This document shows, one piece after another, positions 24,202 to 33,225 of a stretch of DNA of 64,000 nt; position 1 is the first letter of the stretch, and the number at the start of each line of letters is the position of its first letter. The position numbers and the translations under genes are program-made. The notes below the pieces were generated by a model that was not told the origin of the DNA, made no database searches, and was given only the letters and a program-made list of their open reading frames with translations. Source of the stretch: Actinomycetes bacterium (GTDB lineage: Bacteria > Actinomycetota > Coriobacteriia > Coriobacteriales > Eggerthellaceae); the NCBI GenBank assembly GCA_023460315.1, contig JAEWQO010000132.1, positions 1 to 64,000 on the forward strand. Reading direction: 5' to 3'.

Positions 24202-24231
24202 CTTATGGTTTGGCGACTTATGGTTTGGCGA
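24202..24231 (+). repeat. 15-bp perfect tandem repeat upstream of folC
   Basis: cttatggtttggcga occurs twice back to back, 34 bp before the folC ATG. The position suits an operator, but duplication by slippage is equally possible. Confidence 0.6.
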
Positions 24232-24264
24232 TGGTAGATTCAGGTTGTTCCGGGGGTGGAGGCC

Positions 24265-25677
24265 ATGGCGTTCGATCCAATTGCATACATCAATGAGCCT
24301 CGTTGGCAGGAGTCGCGTCTGGGCCTCGACCGCATACGCGAGCTGCTTGAGCGTTTGGGGCGCCCGCAAGATCGTCTGAAGTTCGTTCACGTTGCCGGCA
24401 CGAACGGCAAGGGATCGACCTGTGCGTACCTCGCGTCAATCCTGCAGGCCGCCGGATATCGCACGGGGCTGTTCACGAGTCCGTTCATTGACACGTTCGA
24501 AGAGCGCATTCGCGTCGATGGGGCAAACATCACCTCTGACGAGCTGCGAGAGGTGACGCTTGCCGTGCGCGATCAGGCTGAAGCCATGGCCGTCGAGGCC
24601 GGTGACCACCCGACGGAATTCGAGTTGATGACCGCCGTCGCCCTCGTCCACTTTGCCCGGAGCGGCTGTCAGATAGTGGTTCTCGAGGTGGGGTTGGGAG
24701 GTCGGCTGGACTCAACGAACGTCATCGATGCGCCCGAGGTCGCCGTCATTGCCCGTATCGGGCTCGATCACACGAAGCTTTTGGGGAACACGCTGGCCGC
24801 CATCGCATGCGAGAAGGCGGGCATTGTCAAACGTGGCGCGCCGGTGGTGTCTTGGCCGCAGGAACCCGAGGCCCTGGCAGTGGTGCAGGAGGCTGCGCTG
24901 CGTCATGACGCGAAGCTGACCGTTCCTGATTTCGCTCAGTTGGAAATTGGCGAGATAGCTTGGGGGGAAACGGAGGCTTTCGACCGGCGTGCCGGTGGGT
25001 CCATCGAGTCGTTTTCTGGAAAGCGGGAGGTGACGGCTGATGTGACTGAGCCATCGGCTGTTCCCCTCCGCACTTTCTCCTATAAGCGTTTTTGCTGCTT
25101 GAGGACGCGGTTGTTGGGAACATACCAGCCTCAGAATGCCGCGTTGGCCATCGAGGCAGTGGAGGCATTGCGGGAACGCGGATGGACCGTCGATGACGAT
25201 GCGCTGAGAATTGGCCTTGAACGAACGGTATGGCCGGGGCGGTTTGAGTTGGTCAATGCCGGTGCCGGCAGCCCGACCGTGGTCGTTGATGGGGGGCACA
25301 ATCCCCAAGGCGCACGTGCGCTCGCCGATTCCCTTGTCGATGTGTTTCCCGGGAAAAAACCGGTTTTTGTCATCGGGGTGCTGGAAGACAAGGACTATCC
25401 TGCCATGCTTGAAGCAATTCTGCCTCTGGGCAGCGGATTTGTCACGGTCACTCCCGACAATTCCCGTGCGCTTTCGGCCGACAAACTGGCTCGGGCCATT
25501 CGGTGGACGGGTCAGGATCTGCTGGGATGTTCGGCATGTAGCAGGCCCTATGTCGCGCGCAACATGGCGGACGCAGTGGAACATGCGTTTCGTGCCACAG
25601 GCGCGGGAGGCGTGGTCTGTGCGTTCGGAAGCCTCTATTCCATTGCGGCATTTAAAGCCGCCCTCTCTCAAGGGTAG
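24265..25677 (+). CDS. folC: Folylpolyglutamate synthase/dihydrofolate synthase
   Basis: Adds glutamate to dihydropteroate and to reduced folates, ATP dependent, 470 aa. P-loop VAGTNGKGSTCAYLA, FTSPFIDTFEERI, EVGLGGRLDSTN, the Mur-ligase-like RLLGTYQPQNAALA and VVDGGHNPQGARAL are present. Residues around 225-270 form a variable insert. The ATG at 24265 is chosen; a GTG three codons earlier (24256) is equally possible because ggagg lies between them. Confidence 0.95.
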   Translation: MAFDPIAYINEPRWQESRLGLDRIRELLERLGRPQDRLKFVHVAGTNGKGSTCAYLASILQAAGYRTGLFTSPFIDTFEERIRVDGANITSDELREVTLAVRDQAEAMAVEAGDHPTEFELMTAVALVHFARSGCQIVVLEVGLGGRLDSTNVIDAPEVAVIARIGLDHTKLLGNTLAAIACEKAGIVKRGAPVVSWPQEPEALAVVQEAALRHDAKLTVPDFAQLEIGEIAWGETEAFDRRAGGSIESFSGKREVTADVTEPSAVPLRTFSYKRFCCLRTRLLGTYQPQNAALAIEAVEALRERGWTVDDDALRIGLERTVWPGRFELVNAGAGSPTVVVDGGHNPQGARALADSLVDVFPGKKPVFVIGVLEDKDYPAMLEAILPLGSGFVTVTPDNSRALSADKLARAIRWTGQDLLGCSACSRPYVARNMADAVEHAFRATGAGGVVCAFGSLYSIAAFKAALSQG

Positions 25678-25725
25678 TCAGGAGAGAGGGCGGAGTGAGC
25701 GGGATACGGAGAAATGCATGATGGC

Positions 25726-25944
25726 CTAGAGCGAGTCGACATACGCCACTAAGTCACCGACGGTTTCCAAATTCTCCGGCTCGCCGAAATCGACCCCACA
25801 TGCCTCCTCGAGGTCGCAGATGAGCTCGACCATGTCCAGGGAGTCGATGCCGAGGGAGTCAAACGTCGAATTGTCGGACACCTCTTCTGGCTCGATGTCC
25901 AAGTTTTCCTGCAAGATGCTCTTGACGGTGTCGATGGTGGCCAT
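25726..25944 (-). CDS. acpP: Acyl carrier protein
   Basis: Carries acyl groups on 4'-phosphopantetheine in fatty acid synthesis, 72 aa, strongly acidic. The attachment site is Ser35 in LGIDSLDMVEL. The ATG at 25944 has aaagg six bases upstream; the ATG two codons earlier directly abuts that site and is unlikely. It is not beside other fab genes here, unusual for a primary ACP, so a specialised ACP is an alternative. Confidence 0.93.
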   Translation of the reverse strand: MATIDTVKSILQENLDIEPEEVSDNSTFDSLGIDSLDMVELICDLEEACGVDFGEPENLETVGDLVAYVDSL

Positions 25945-25994
25945 GGACATCCTTTCCCTTTATGGAGCGACAGTGGCGAAGCGGCGGATGAGCG

Positions 25995-26573
25995 CTAGTC
26001 TTCTTTCTGCTTGAGCAGGCCGTAGCCGCCATCGTTGCGGCGATACAGCACGTGTACCCTGCCGCTGTCGCGGTCGGTGTAGACGAAGAAGTCGTGCGCC
26101 AGCAAGTCGATTTTGACGAGGGCTTCCTCTTCGGTCAAAGGCTCGAATTCCATTTCCTTCACGCGGAGAACCTCTTCGTCGGCTGAAAGCTCCTTCATAA
26201 GCCGGTCGAGATCGGTGGTGACTGGCTCGGTCCGGACCGCCTCGCCAATCTTCTCGTTGCTGCGCAGCTTGCGATCGACGACGCGTGTCTTGTACTTGCG
26301 AAGCTGGCGAAGGACCTTGGCGGCCGCAACGTCGATGGCGGCATACATGTCCTCGTCGCTTTCCTCCACGCGGATGATGTGTCCTTTGGTCCGTAAGGTG
26401 ACCTCGCAGACGGCGGGCCGGGGATTCGCGGGATTCTTTTCTACGAGCAAGACGATCTCGGCTATGAGAGGATCGATGTCCATGACCTTCATGGAGTTGC
26501 CGATCTTGTCCTCGGCATATTGACGCAGCGCATCAGTTACAGGCATTTTGCGTCCGGTGACAGTGATGTTCAT
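25995..26573 (-). CDS. hpf: Long-form ribosome hibernation promoting factor
   Basis: Binds the decoding centre of idle 30S subunits and dimerises ribosomes to 100S particles, 192 aa. The N-terminal YfiA/RaiA domain (MNITVTGRKMPVTDALRQY, VCEVTLRTKGHIIRVEE) and the C-terminal dimerisation domain (EALVKIDLLAHDFFVYTD, VLYRRNDGGYGLL) are complete. Shine-Dalgarno aagggg lies ahead of ATG. A divergent promoter region of about 297 bp separates it from nhaA. Confidence 0.96.
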   Translation of the reverse strand: MNITVTGRKMPVTDALRQYAEDKIGNSMKVMDIDPLIAEIVLLVEKNPANPRPAVCEVTLRTKGHIIRVEESDEDMYAAIDVAAAKVLRQLRKYKTRVVDRKLRSNEKIGEAVRTEPVTTDLDRLMKELSADEEVLRVKEMEFEPLTEEEALVKIDLLAHDFFVYTDRDSGRVHVLYRRNDGGYGLLKQKED

Positions 26574-26870
26574 GGCGATCGCCCCTTACCTCGTGGCTGA
26601 CAAAAACAGCTTGACTGCCGTTATCGACCGAGGTCGAGCAAGCGGATCCCGTCCGCAAGCGCCATCCTAAACCGATTCCGTGCGTCCAAGCTGACAAGCA
26701 CAGCATAGCGCATATTCCCGATATTTCGGCAGCGGTTTCTCAACACCCTTGTGAATTCGATTTAAAAACCAGTGACGGTTGCCCGAAAGGTGAGGGGAAA
26801 TAGGTGATAATGCCATGGTAGGTCATGAAAAAAAGCGCTGTGGGCTTGCCTGCAGGCAGAGGGGATTGAG

Positions 26871-28409
26871 ATGCCAAAAGAGCAGAAGAATGCAACAGAT
26901 GATGCCGGACAGCGTATCTTCATCGAAGAGGTGCAGGGTCGCCAGGCGCGCTATCGCAAGCTCATCCAGTTCACGCACTCTTCCACCAAGGCCGCCGGGG
27001 TCATGCTTCTTGCTGCCGTCATCGCCCTGATCGTTGCCAACTCTGGCCTCAGCGGATCATTCCTGCAGTTCTGGCATACGGAAGTCGGCCTCTTCTTTGG
27101 TGAGGCGTTTGCCGGCATGTCCCTTGTCCATGTGGTGAACGACATCTTCATGGCCGTCTTTTTTCTTCTCGTTGGTTTGGAAGTCAAGTACGAACTCACC
27201 GTTGGCGACCTGACGAACATCCGTCAGGCCATTCTTCCCATCGCCGCCGCTTTCGGGGGCGTTGCTGCTCCCATTGTGGTCTACTCTGTCTTCAATGCTG
27301 GAAATCCTGAAACAGGGCATGGCTGGGGCGTCCCGACGGCTACCGACATAGCCTTCGCTTTGGGCGTCTTGGCTCTTCTTGGAGACCGCATTCCAAACGG
27401 CGTGCGCGTTTTCCTGAGCACGCTTGCCGTTGCTGACGACATCATTGCCATCCTGATCATAGCCGTCTTCTATGGGAACACCCCGTCGATGCTGTGGCTG
27501 GCCTTGGCGGCGCTCGTGATGGCGGTCCTCGTGCTGATGAATCGCAGCCATGTCTATTCCCTTGTTCCTTATCTGCTGATAGGCGTGGTGCTGTGGTACT
27601 GCGTGTTCATGTCGGGCGTGCATTCCACCATCGCTGGCGTGCTGTTGGCCTTTGCCATTCCCTCGGGTTCGCGGGTGAATCTGAAGAGCTTCATCGCGTG
27701 GTCGGGAGGCAAAGTTCGCGAGGCGGACGATGCGTTTGAGCCTGAGACTCCTCTTATTGCGCAGGGAGCATACCTTGAGACGGTCCGCAGTTTGAGCCGC
27801 GTCGCCCGCCAGGTGGTGCCGCCGGCCACCTGCCTCGAACATCGTCTGTATCCCTGGGTGTACTTCGGTGTGCTGCCGCTTTTCGCTTTGTCGAATGCCG
27901 ATGTGAGCTTCACGGGCGTGAGTGCGGCAACCATGCTGACGAATCCGGCATTCTACGGCATCTTCTTCGGCTTGCTCGTGGGGAAACCCGTGGGAATTCT
28001 GCTCATGAGCTTTGCCTTGGTGAAGCTCAAGGTGGCATCGCTTCCGGCAAACGTGAACTGGGTCCATATGGTGGGAGCGGGCATTTTGGGAGGTGTCGGA
28101 TTCACCATGGCCATCTTTGTGGCAAATTTGGCGTTTGATGACGAAAGCCTCATCGCCACTGCCAAGCTGGGTATCCTTTTGGCTTCGCTTTTCGCTGGCG
28201 TGATTGGGTTTACGCTGTTGACGGTGCAGGCTCGTGCGGCGCAAAAGAAAGGTGTGCTGTATCCTCAAGCGGAGGGATTTGAGGGGTGTGCCATCCAGTC
28301 GGATGGCGAGGCCGCCGTGCCCACCCTCTCCTGCACGCCGCGCGACATCGAACGTTTGGAAGCTGAGGAAGTGGTGGGCATGTCAGAAGGCGAGGCGGGC
28401 GACCGCTAG
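26871..28409 (+). CDS. nhaA: Na+/H+ antiporter NhaA
   Basis: Inner-membrane sodium/proton antiporter for sodium and pH homeostasis, 512 aa. About twelve hydrophobic segments are seen. The ion-binding Asp pair is in LAVADDIIAIL; TATDIAFALGVLALLGDR and VGAGILGGVGFTMAIF are further family marks. A hydrophilic stretch near residues 280-320 and about 50 charged C-terminal residues are longer than in E. coli NhaA (388 aa). Shine-Dalgarno agagggg lies 9 bases before ATG. It runs toward glmU, 99 bp away. Confidence 0.95.
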   Translation: MPKEQKNATDDAGQRIFIEEVQGRQARYRKLIQFTHSSTKAAGVMLLAAVIALIVANSGLSGSFLQFWHTEVGLFFGEAFAGMSLVHVVNDIFMAVFFLLVGLEVKYELTVGDLTNIRQAILPIAAAFGGVAAPIVVYSVFNAGNPETGHGWGVPTATDIAFALGVLALLGDRIPNGVRVFLSTLAVADDIIAILIIAVFYGNTPSMLWLALAALVMAVLVLMNRSHVYSLVPYLLIGVVLWYCVFMSGVHSTIAGVLLAFAIPSGSRVNLKSFIAWSGGKVREADDAFEPETPLIAQGAYLETVRSLSRVARQVVPPATCLEHRLYPWVYFGVLPLFALSNADVSFTGVSAATMLTNPAFYGIFFGLLVGKPVGILLMSFALVKLKVASLPANVNWVHMVGAGILGGVGFTMAIFVANLAFDDESLIATAKLGILLASLFAGVIGFTLLTVQARAAQKKGVLYPQAEGFEGCAIQSDGEAAVPTLSCTPRDIERLEAEEVVGMSEGEAGDR

Positions 28410-28508
28410 GAGCGGGGCGGTAGCCGCATCGGCCGCGCGGGAGCTCATGAGCCGGCGTGCGGAGAAGGCTCTGGACTGTATGTTGATACGAGCATCAGGA
28501 GGAATATT

Positions 28509-29882
28509 GTGAAAGCTGCAGCCATCGTGCTGGCCGCGGGTGCTGGAACCCGCATGAAATCGAAGAGGCCCAAGGTCGTCCATGAGGTGCTGGGCAAACC
28601 GCTCGTCCGTTGGGTTATCGACGCCGCCCATGCGGCGGGGCTCGAGCATGTCGTGACGGTCGTTGGACATGGGAGCACTCAGGTGATCCCCTTGGTTGAG
28701 GGAGACACGACGGTGGTGGTGCAGGAGCAGCGCCGCGGCACCGGGGATGCGGTGGCCACCTGTCGTGAGGCGCTGGCGGGGTTCGAAGGGTCGCTGGTGG
28801 TGCTGTCAGGCGACTGTCCGCTCATCACTTCGGAGACCGTTGGACGTTTGGTTGAGATGAGAGAAAAGGCCGATGCGGCTGCCGTCGTGCTCACCATGGA
28901 ACTCGACGATCCCTTTGGTTACGGCCGCATCATTCGTGACGGGTCGGGTGCGGTCGCGCGCATTGTGGAGCAACGGGATGCCAACGAGGCCGAAGCCGCC
29001 ATCCATGAATGCAACGCGGGGTTCTATTGCTTTGATGCCGACGCGCTGTTCGAAGCCTTGTCTCAGGTAAAGGACGACAACGCGCAGGGAGAGCTCTATC
29101 TGACCGACGTGCTGGCCATCTGTCGTGAGGCGGGACGTCCCGTGCTGGCGTTGCCCGCGACGGATGCGGCTGAGTGTCTGGGAGTGAATTCGCGTGTCCA
29201 GCTTGCTGAGGCGACGGCGCTGCTGCAAAGGCGCATAAACGGCACCCATCTCGCGGCCGGGGTGACCATGACGAATCCCGATCTCGTGTGGATCGGCCCC
29301 GATGTGAAGATCAGTCGGGATGTCGAGGTGCTGCCGATGACGTTCTTGTTGGGAGAGACGGAAATCGGAGAGGATAGCGTGATCGGCCCAAACTCGCGCC
29401 TGACGGACACGAGGGTTGGTTGCGGGTGCGTGATCGATGAGACGGTGGCACGGGAATCGACGGTCGATGATGGCGTGACGTGCGGACCGCGTGCCTATCT
29501 CCGTCCCGCCACGCACCTGTGCGAGGGGGCCAAGGTGGGCACCCATGTGGAAATCAAGAAGTCGACGGTGGGCAAAGGCTCGAAAGTGCCTCATCTGAGC
29601 TATGTCGGCGACACCGTCATCGGGAAAGACGTGAACGTCGGGGCCGGTTCCATCACCTGCAACTACGATGGCAAAGACAAGCACGCCACCGTCATCGGCG
29701 ACGGAGCGTTCATCGGCAGCGACACCATGATGGTGGCCCCGGTGAGCATCGGCGCCGGCTCGGTCATCGGCGCCGGCTCGGTTATCACCAAGGATGTCTC
29801 GCCTGATGCCTTGGCGCTCACGCGTCCTCCTCAACATGAGGTGGAGGGCTGGGCGGCCGAGAAGCGTAGGCGCCAGGAATAG
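28509..29882 (+). CDS. glmU: Bifunctional UDP-GlcNAc pyrophosphorylase/GlcN-1-P acetyltransferase
   Basis: Makes UDP-N-acetylglucosamine for peptidoglycan and surface polymers, 457 aa. The N-terminal uridylyltransferase has AAGAGTRMKSKRPKVVH and QRRGTGDAV. The C-terminal half is a left-handed beta-helix of hexapeptide repeats (VSIGAGSVIGAGSVI) with the acetyl-CoA region YLRPATHLCEGAKVG and NYDGKDKHATVIG. The start is GTG with aggagga upstream. glmU, prs and pth follow each other on the same strand, a widespread bacterial order. Confidence 0.97.
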   Translation: MKAAAIVLAAGAGTRMKSKRPKVVHEVLGKPLVRWVIDAAHAAGLEHVVTVVGHGSTQVIPLVEGDTTVVVQEQRRGTGDAVATCREALAGFEGSLVVLSGDCPLITSETVGRLVEMREKADAAAVVLTMELDDPFGYGRIIRDGSGAVARIVEQRDANEAEAAIHECNAGFYCFDADALFEALSQVKDDNAQGELYLTDVLAICREAGRPVLALPATDAAECLGVNSRVQLAEATALLQRRINGTHLAAGVTMTNPDLVWIGPDVKISRDVEVLPMTFLLGETEIGEDSVIGPNSRLTDTRVGCGCVIDETVARESTVDDGVTCGPRAYLRPATHLCEGAKVGTHVEIKKSTVGKGSKVPHLSYVGDTVIGKDVNVGAGSITCNYDGKDKHATVIGDGAFIGSDTMMVAPVSIGAGSVIGAGSVITKDVSPDALALTRPPQHEVEGWAAEKRRRQE

Positions 29883-30017
29883 AAAGACTCGCCGATGCGT
29901 GGAAGATGCGGAAACGCGGGACTGCCCTGCGTTTCGGGTCATCCTGCCGATACAATGGACCAGGCCGCCTTGAGCGCGGCAGCGAACATGCGAAAGTGAC
30001 GTGAAGGAGCACGCAAG

Positions 30018-30986
30018 ATGACGGAGATGCAGAAGAGTATGGCCGTGTTCTCGGGATCGGTGAATCCCGAGCTCGCCGACAGGATAGCGCGGGAGCTGAA
30101 CATCTCGCTTGGCAACGTCAAGCTCGAGAAGTTCGCGAACGGCGAGATATACGCGCGCTACCTCGAGAGCGTCCGCGGCGCCGACGTGTTTCTGATTCAG
30201 TCCGTCGCCGGCAGCCAAGTGAACGACGCGCTCATGGAGCTGCTCATCATGGCGGATGCTGCCAAGCGTGCGTCGGCCCGCACGATCACCGCTGTGGTGT
30301 CGCATTATGGCTATGCGCGACAGGACCGGAAGGCTGCTGCGCGCGAACCGATCACGGCGAAGTTGGTTGCCAACCTCATGACGGTTTCTGGCATCACGCG
30401 CGTCATGACCATTGACTTGCACCAAGGCCAGATACAGGGATTCTTCGACATGCCTGTTGACCACCTGACGGCGCTGCCTATCCTCGCGGACTACTTCAAG
30501 GCCAAAAAACTTGAGGGAGACCTGTGCATCGTCAGCCCTGACGTGGGGCGTGCGAAAGCGGCCAAGAAGATGGCGGACATGATGGGAGCTGATCTTGCCA
30601 TCATGCACAAAGGTCGACCGGGGCATAACAAGGCCGAGATCACGGCTCTTATCGGAGATGTCGACGGCAAGACCTGCATCATCAATGACGACATGATAGA
30701 CACGGGCGGGTCGGTGGTCGCGGCGGTGCAGACGCTCAAGGCCAAGGGGGCCCGTGCGGTATACGTGTGCTGCACCCACCCAGTGTTTTCCGGCCCGGCC
30801 TATGATCGCTTGGAGAATGCTGAGATCGAGGAAGTGGTGGTCTGCGATACCATCCCCGTTCCGCTTGAGCGCCAGACGGGCAAGATCAAGGTTGTGTCGG
30901 TGGCTCCGCTGTTTGCTCGTGCCATCGCGAACGTCTACGGGAACGGTTCGGTGAGCGAGCTCTTCGATCCGGACTTTGCGCTGTAG
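30018..30986 (+). CDS. prs: Ribose-phosphate pyrophosphokinase
   Basis: Makes PRPP from ribose 5-phosphate and ATP for nucleotides, His and Trp, 322 aa. Signature regions: YARQDRKAAAREPITAK, TIDLHQGQIQGFFDMPVDHL, VVSPDVGRAKAA-type sequence, and the PRPP loop IINDDMIDTGGSV. Shine-Dalgarno gaaggag precedes ATG. A -10 TACAAT lies at 29951-29956, so it can be transcribed apart from glmU. Confidence 0.97.
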   Translation: MTEMQKSMAVFSGSVNPELADRIARELNISLGNVKLEKFANGEIYARYLESVRGADVFLIQSVAGSQVNDALMELLIMADAAKRASARTITAVVSHYGYARQDRKAAAREPITAKLVANLMTVSGITRVMTIDLHQGQIQGFFDMPVDHLTALPILADYFKAKKLEGDLCIVSPDVGRAKAAKKMADMMGADLAIMHKGRPGHNKAEITALIGDVDGKTCIINDDMIDTGGSVVAAVQTLKAKGARAVYVCCTHPVFSGPAYDRLENAEIEEVVVCDTIPVPLERQTGKIKVVSVAPLFARAIANVYGNGSVSELFDPDFAL

Positions 30987-31034
30987 GTTTGGGCAGTCAA
31001 TAAAGGCCGGACCCAGGGCCGTCCTTTCGAATGT

Positions 31035-31101
31035 CGGGAGTCCTTCTTTCGCAATCACGGAGGTGAGCGAGGGACTCCTGGCAGCCGATATTTGAAAGAA
31101 G
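31035..31101 (+). promoter_or_regulatory. Leader with two crossing pairings ahead of pth
   Basis: ggagtcc (31037-31043) can pair with ggactcc (31072-31078). cttctttc (31043-31050) can pair with gaaagaag (31094-31101), which is the pth ribosome binding site. The pairings cross, so they form a pseudoknot or exclude each other. Regulation is inferred only. Confidence 0.4.
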
Positions 31102-31107
31102 CTGGTT

Positions 31108-31665
31108 ATGTACCTGATCGTTGGTTTGGGAAACCCGGGCGACGAATACGCGCACACGCGGCATAATGCGGGATTTGACACGGTCGATGCCATTGCCGCC
31201 GAAATGGGGGCACGGTATTGGAAGACCGAGTGCGGAGCGCTGACGGCCAAGGGTGTCTATCGAGGGCAAGACGTGGTGCTTGCGAAGCCCCAGAGCTACA
31301 TGAACACCTCGGGAGGGCCGGTCAAGCAGCTCTTGAGCGCCTATGGCATCGATGAGGCCGGGCTCATTGTCATCCATGACGAGCTGGACATCGACGCCGG
31401 AACGATACGGGTGAAGTTTGGCGGTGGCCATGCGGGGCACAACGGGCTGCGCTCTATCTGCGACAAACTTGGCACGCGTGACTGGCTGCGCGTGCGCATC
31501 GGCATCGGGCGGCCTCCGGGACGCATGGACACGGCCGATTATGTGCTGTCACGGCCGAAGAAGGAAGCTGCCGACGACTTTGCCCAGGCGGTCGATCGCG
31601 GTGCCCAGGCCGTTTTCTCGTTGATCGACGTGGGGCTGGAGAAGACCCAGCAGGCGTTCAACTGA
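31108..31665 (+). CDS. pth: Peptidyl-tRNA hydrolase
   Basis: Frees tRNA from peptidyl-tRNAs that drop off the ribosome, 185 aa. Active-site segments VGLGNPGDEYAHTRHNAGF (with the catalytic His), KPQSYMNTSGGPV and GGGHAGHNGLRSI are intact. It ends a glmU-prs-pth series. The region before its start could sequester the weak Shine-Dalgarno sequence. Confidence 0.97.
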   Translation: MYLIVGLGNPGDEYAHTRHNAGFDTVDAIAAEMGARYWKTECGALTAKGVYRGQDVVLAKPQSYMNTSGGPVKQLLSAYGIDEAGLIVIHDELDIDAGTIRVKFGGGHAGHNGLRSICDKLGTRDWLRVRIGIGRPPGRMDTADYVLSRPKKEAADDFAQAVDRGAQAVFSLIDVGLEKTQQAFN

Positions 31666-31848
31666 GGTTGCCGCTGCCGACGTTGGATGGCCGGGAGCGG
31701 TGCTGCGCAGAGGTGCCGCCGCTTGTCCTCTCGTGTCGGGTGTCCGACCCTTCGTTTTCTTCATCTCGGCTCTCCTTCGCCTTGCTCTATACTTGACCAT
31801 GCCGCAGCGTGCGGCTGTGCTCCTCGTTGAATGCAAAGTGGGGAATGT

Positions 31849-33225
31849 ATGCGTGCTCTCGTCAAAAGCGAGCGTGGACAGGTGTATGCGCTCTTTGCCA
31901 TCGTCGTGTTTGCTTCGGCCTTTGGAAACCTTTCGCAGACGGCGGTCAACGCCATGCTGTCGGACATCATGGCCGAACTGTCGATTAACGTGAGTCTGGG
32001 ACAGTGGCTCACCACCAGCTACATGCTGGTGCTGGGCATCACCGTTCCGGCAGCCACCTACCTTTCCAAGCGATTCGCACCTCGCTGGCATGTGCTCATA
32101 GCCCTCGCGTTTTTTCTTGCCGGCGCGCTGGCGGACCTGTTTGCCCGCGACTTCTCGATGCTGCTGATCGGCCGGGTGTGCCAAGCGGTGTCGACCGGCC
32201 TGCTGATGCCTCTCATGCAAACCGTTGCCATGACCCGCTTTCCTCAGGGACGTCGGGCGACGGCTATGGGCATTGCCGGCATAGCCATGGGATTTGCTCC
32301 CAACATTGGGCCGACCATTGGCGGTGCCATGAGCTTTGCTTTCGGGTGGCGGAGTTTCTTCTTGCTGCTGGTGGTGGCTGTTGTGCTGTTCGCCATCGCC
32401 ACCGTGCTGCTTGTCTGCGGAGGCGAAGCAGACCGCTCTGCACGCTTTGACCTGCCCTCGTTCACGTTGTCGGCGCTCGGGTTCGGCGGCCTGCTTCTCG
32501 GGTTTTCGGAGGCGAGCAGTTTCTCGTTGGCGAGCCCCTTGGTGTGGGGGCCTTTGGCGGCAGGGGCTTTGTTCCTCGTGATATTCGTGCGGCGACAGAA
32601 ACGCATTGCCGATCCGCTCGTCAACATGGACATCTTCGCCTCGAGGCAGTTTTCCGTCGGCTTTGCCGCGCTCTGCCTGCTCCAGGCATCATTCATGGGC
32701 ATCACGCTGATAGTTCCCCTCTATGTGGAAGGGCTGGGCATCGGCACGTCGCTTGACGCGGGGATCGTGTTGCTTCCGGGCACGGCGGCGGCGTTGTTGA
32801 TGAATCCCCTGGCCGGCTTGTTGACCGATCGGCTGGGCGCACGCCGCGTCACGCTGGTATCCGGACTCCTGCTTGCTGTTGGATCGACGCTCATGGTGTT
32901 TGTTGACGAGTCAACCCCGTTGGCAGTGACGACGCTGTTCCAAGCAGTGAGGGCATGCGGGGTGTCCGGCCTCATGGGCCCCCTGATCTCGTGGAGCTTG
33001 GCAGGACTCTCGCGCTCCCTCATCTCTGATGGAAGTTCGTTCTCCATCGCCGGGCGCCAGGCGAGCGCATCGCTGGGGACATCTGCGATGGTCCTGCTCG
33101 TCGCGGCATCGGGAGGCATGATGCTCGGTGCCTCGTCGCCGGCTTTTCCGTATCAGATGGCGTTTGGCCTGTCGGCCGCGCTTGCCGTTGCCACGTTCGT
33201 CCTCATTGCCGCGAAGGTCCGCTAG
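31849..33225 (+). CDS. MFS transporter, DHA2 (EmrB/QacA) family
   Basis: Drug/proton-antiporter-like membrane protein, 458 aa. It begins with a short cytoplasmic stretch, then LFAIVVFASAFGNLSQTAVNAM; motif C-like MGIAGIAMGFAPNIGPTIGG marks the antiporter group. About 12-14 hydrophobic segments are present. ATG 31849 has gtgggga upstream; a -10 TATACT lies at 31788-31793. Substrate cannot be told. Its stop shares the palindrome CTAG (33222-33225) with the stop of convergent tex. Confidence 0.9.
   Translation: MRALVKSERGQVYALFAIVVFASAFGNLSQTAVNAMLSDIMAELSINVSLGQWLTTSYMLVLGITVPAATYLSKRFAPRWHVLIALAFFLAGALADLFARDFSMLLIGRVCQAVSTGLLMPLMQTVAMTRFPQGRRATAMGIAGIAMGFAPNIGPTIGGAMSFAFGWRSFFLLLVVAVVLFAIATVLLVCGGEADRSARFDLPSFTLSALGFGGLLLGFSEASSFSLASPLVWGPLAAGALFLVIFVRRQKRIADPLVNMDIFASRQFSVGFAALCLLQASFMGITLIVPLYVEGLGIGTSLDAGIVLLPGTAAALLMNPLAGLLTDRLGARRVTLVSGLLLAVGSTLMVFVDESTPLAVTTLFQAVRACGVSGLMGPLISWSLAGLSRSLISDGSSFSIAGRQASASLGTSAMVLLVAASGGMMLGASSPAFPYQMAFGLSAALAVATFVLIAAKVR

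Noticed and set aside
22201..24390. 729-codon minus-strand frame opposite nfnA/nfnB
   Set aside because: Shadow of the real genes; composition atypical of protein.
28806..31250. 814-codon minus-strand frame opposite glmU-prs-pth
   Set aside because: Three conserved genes lie on the other strand; antisense artefact of codon bias.
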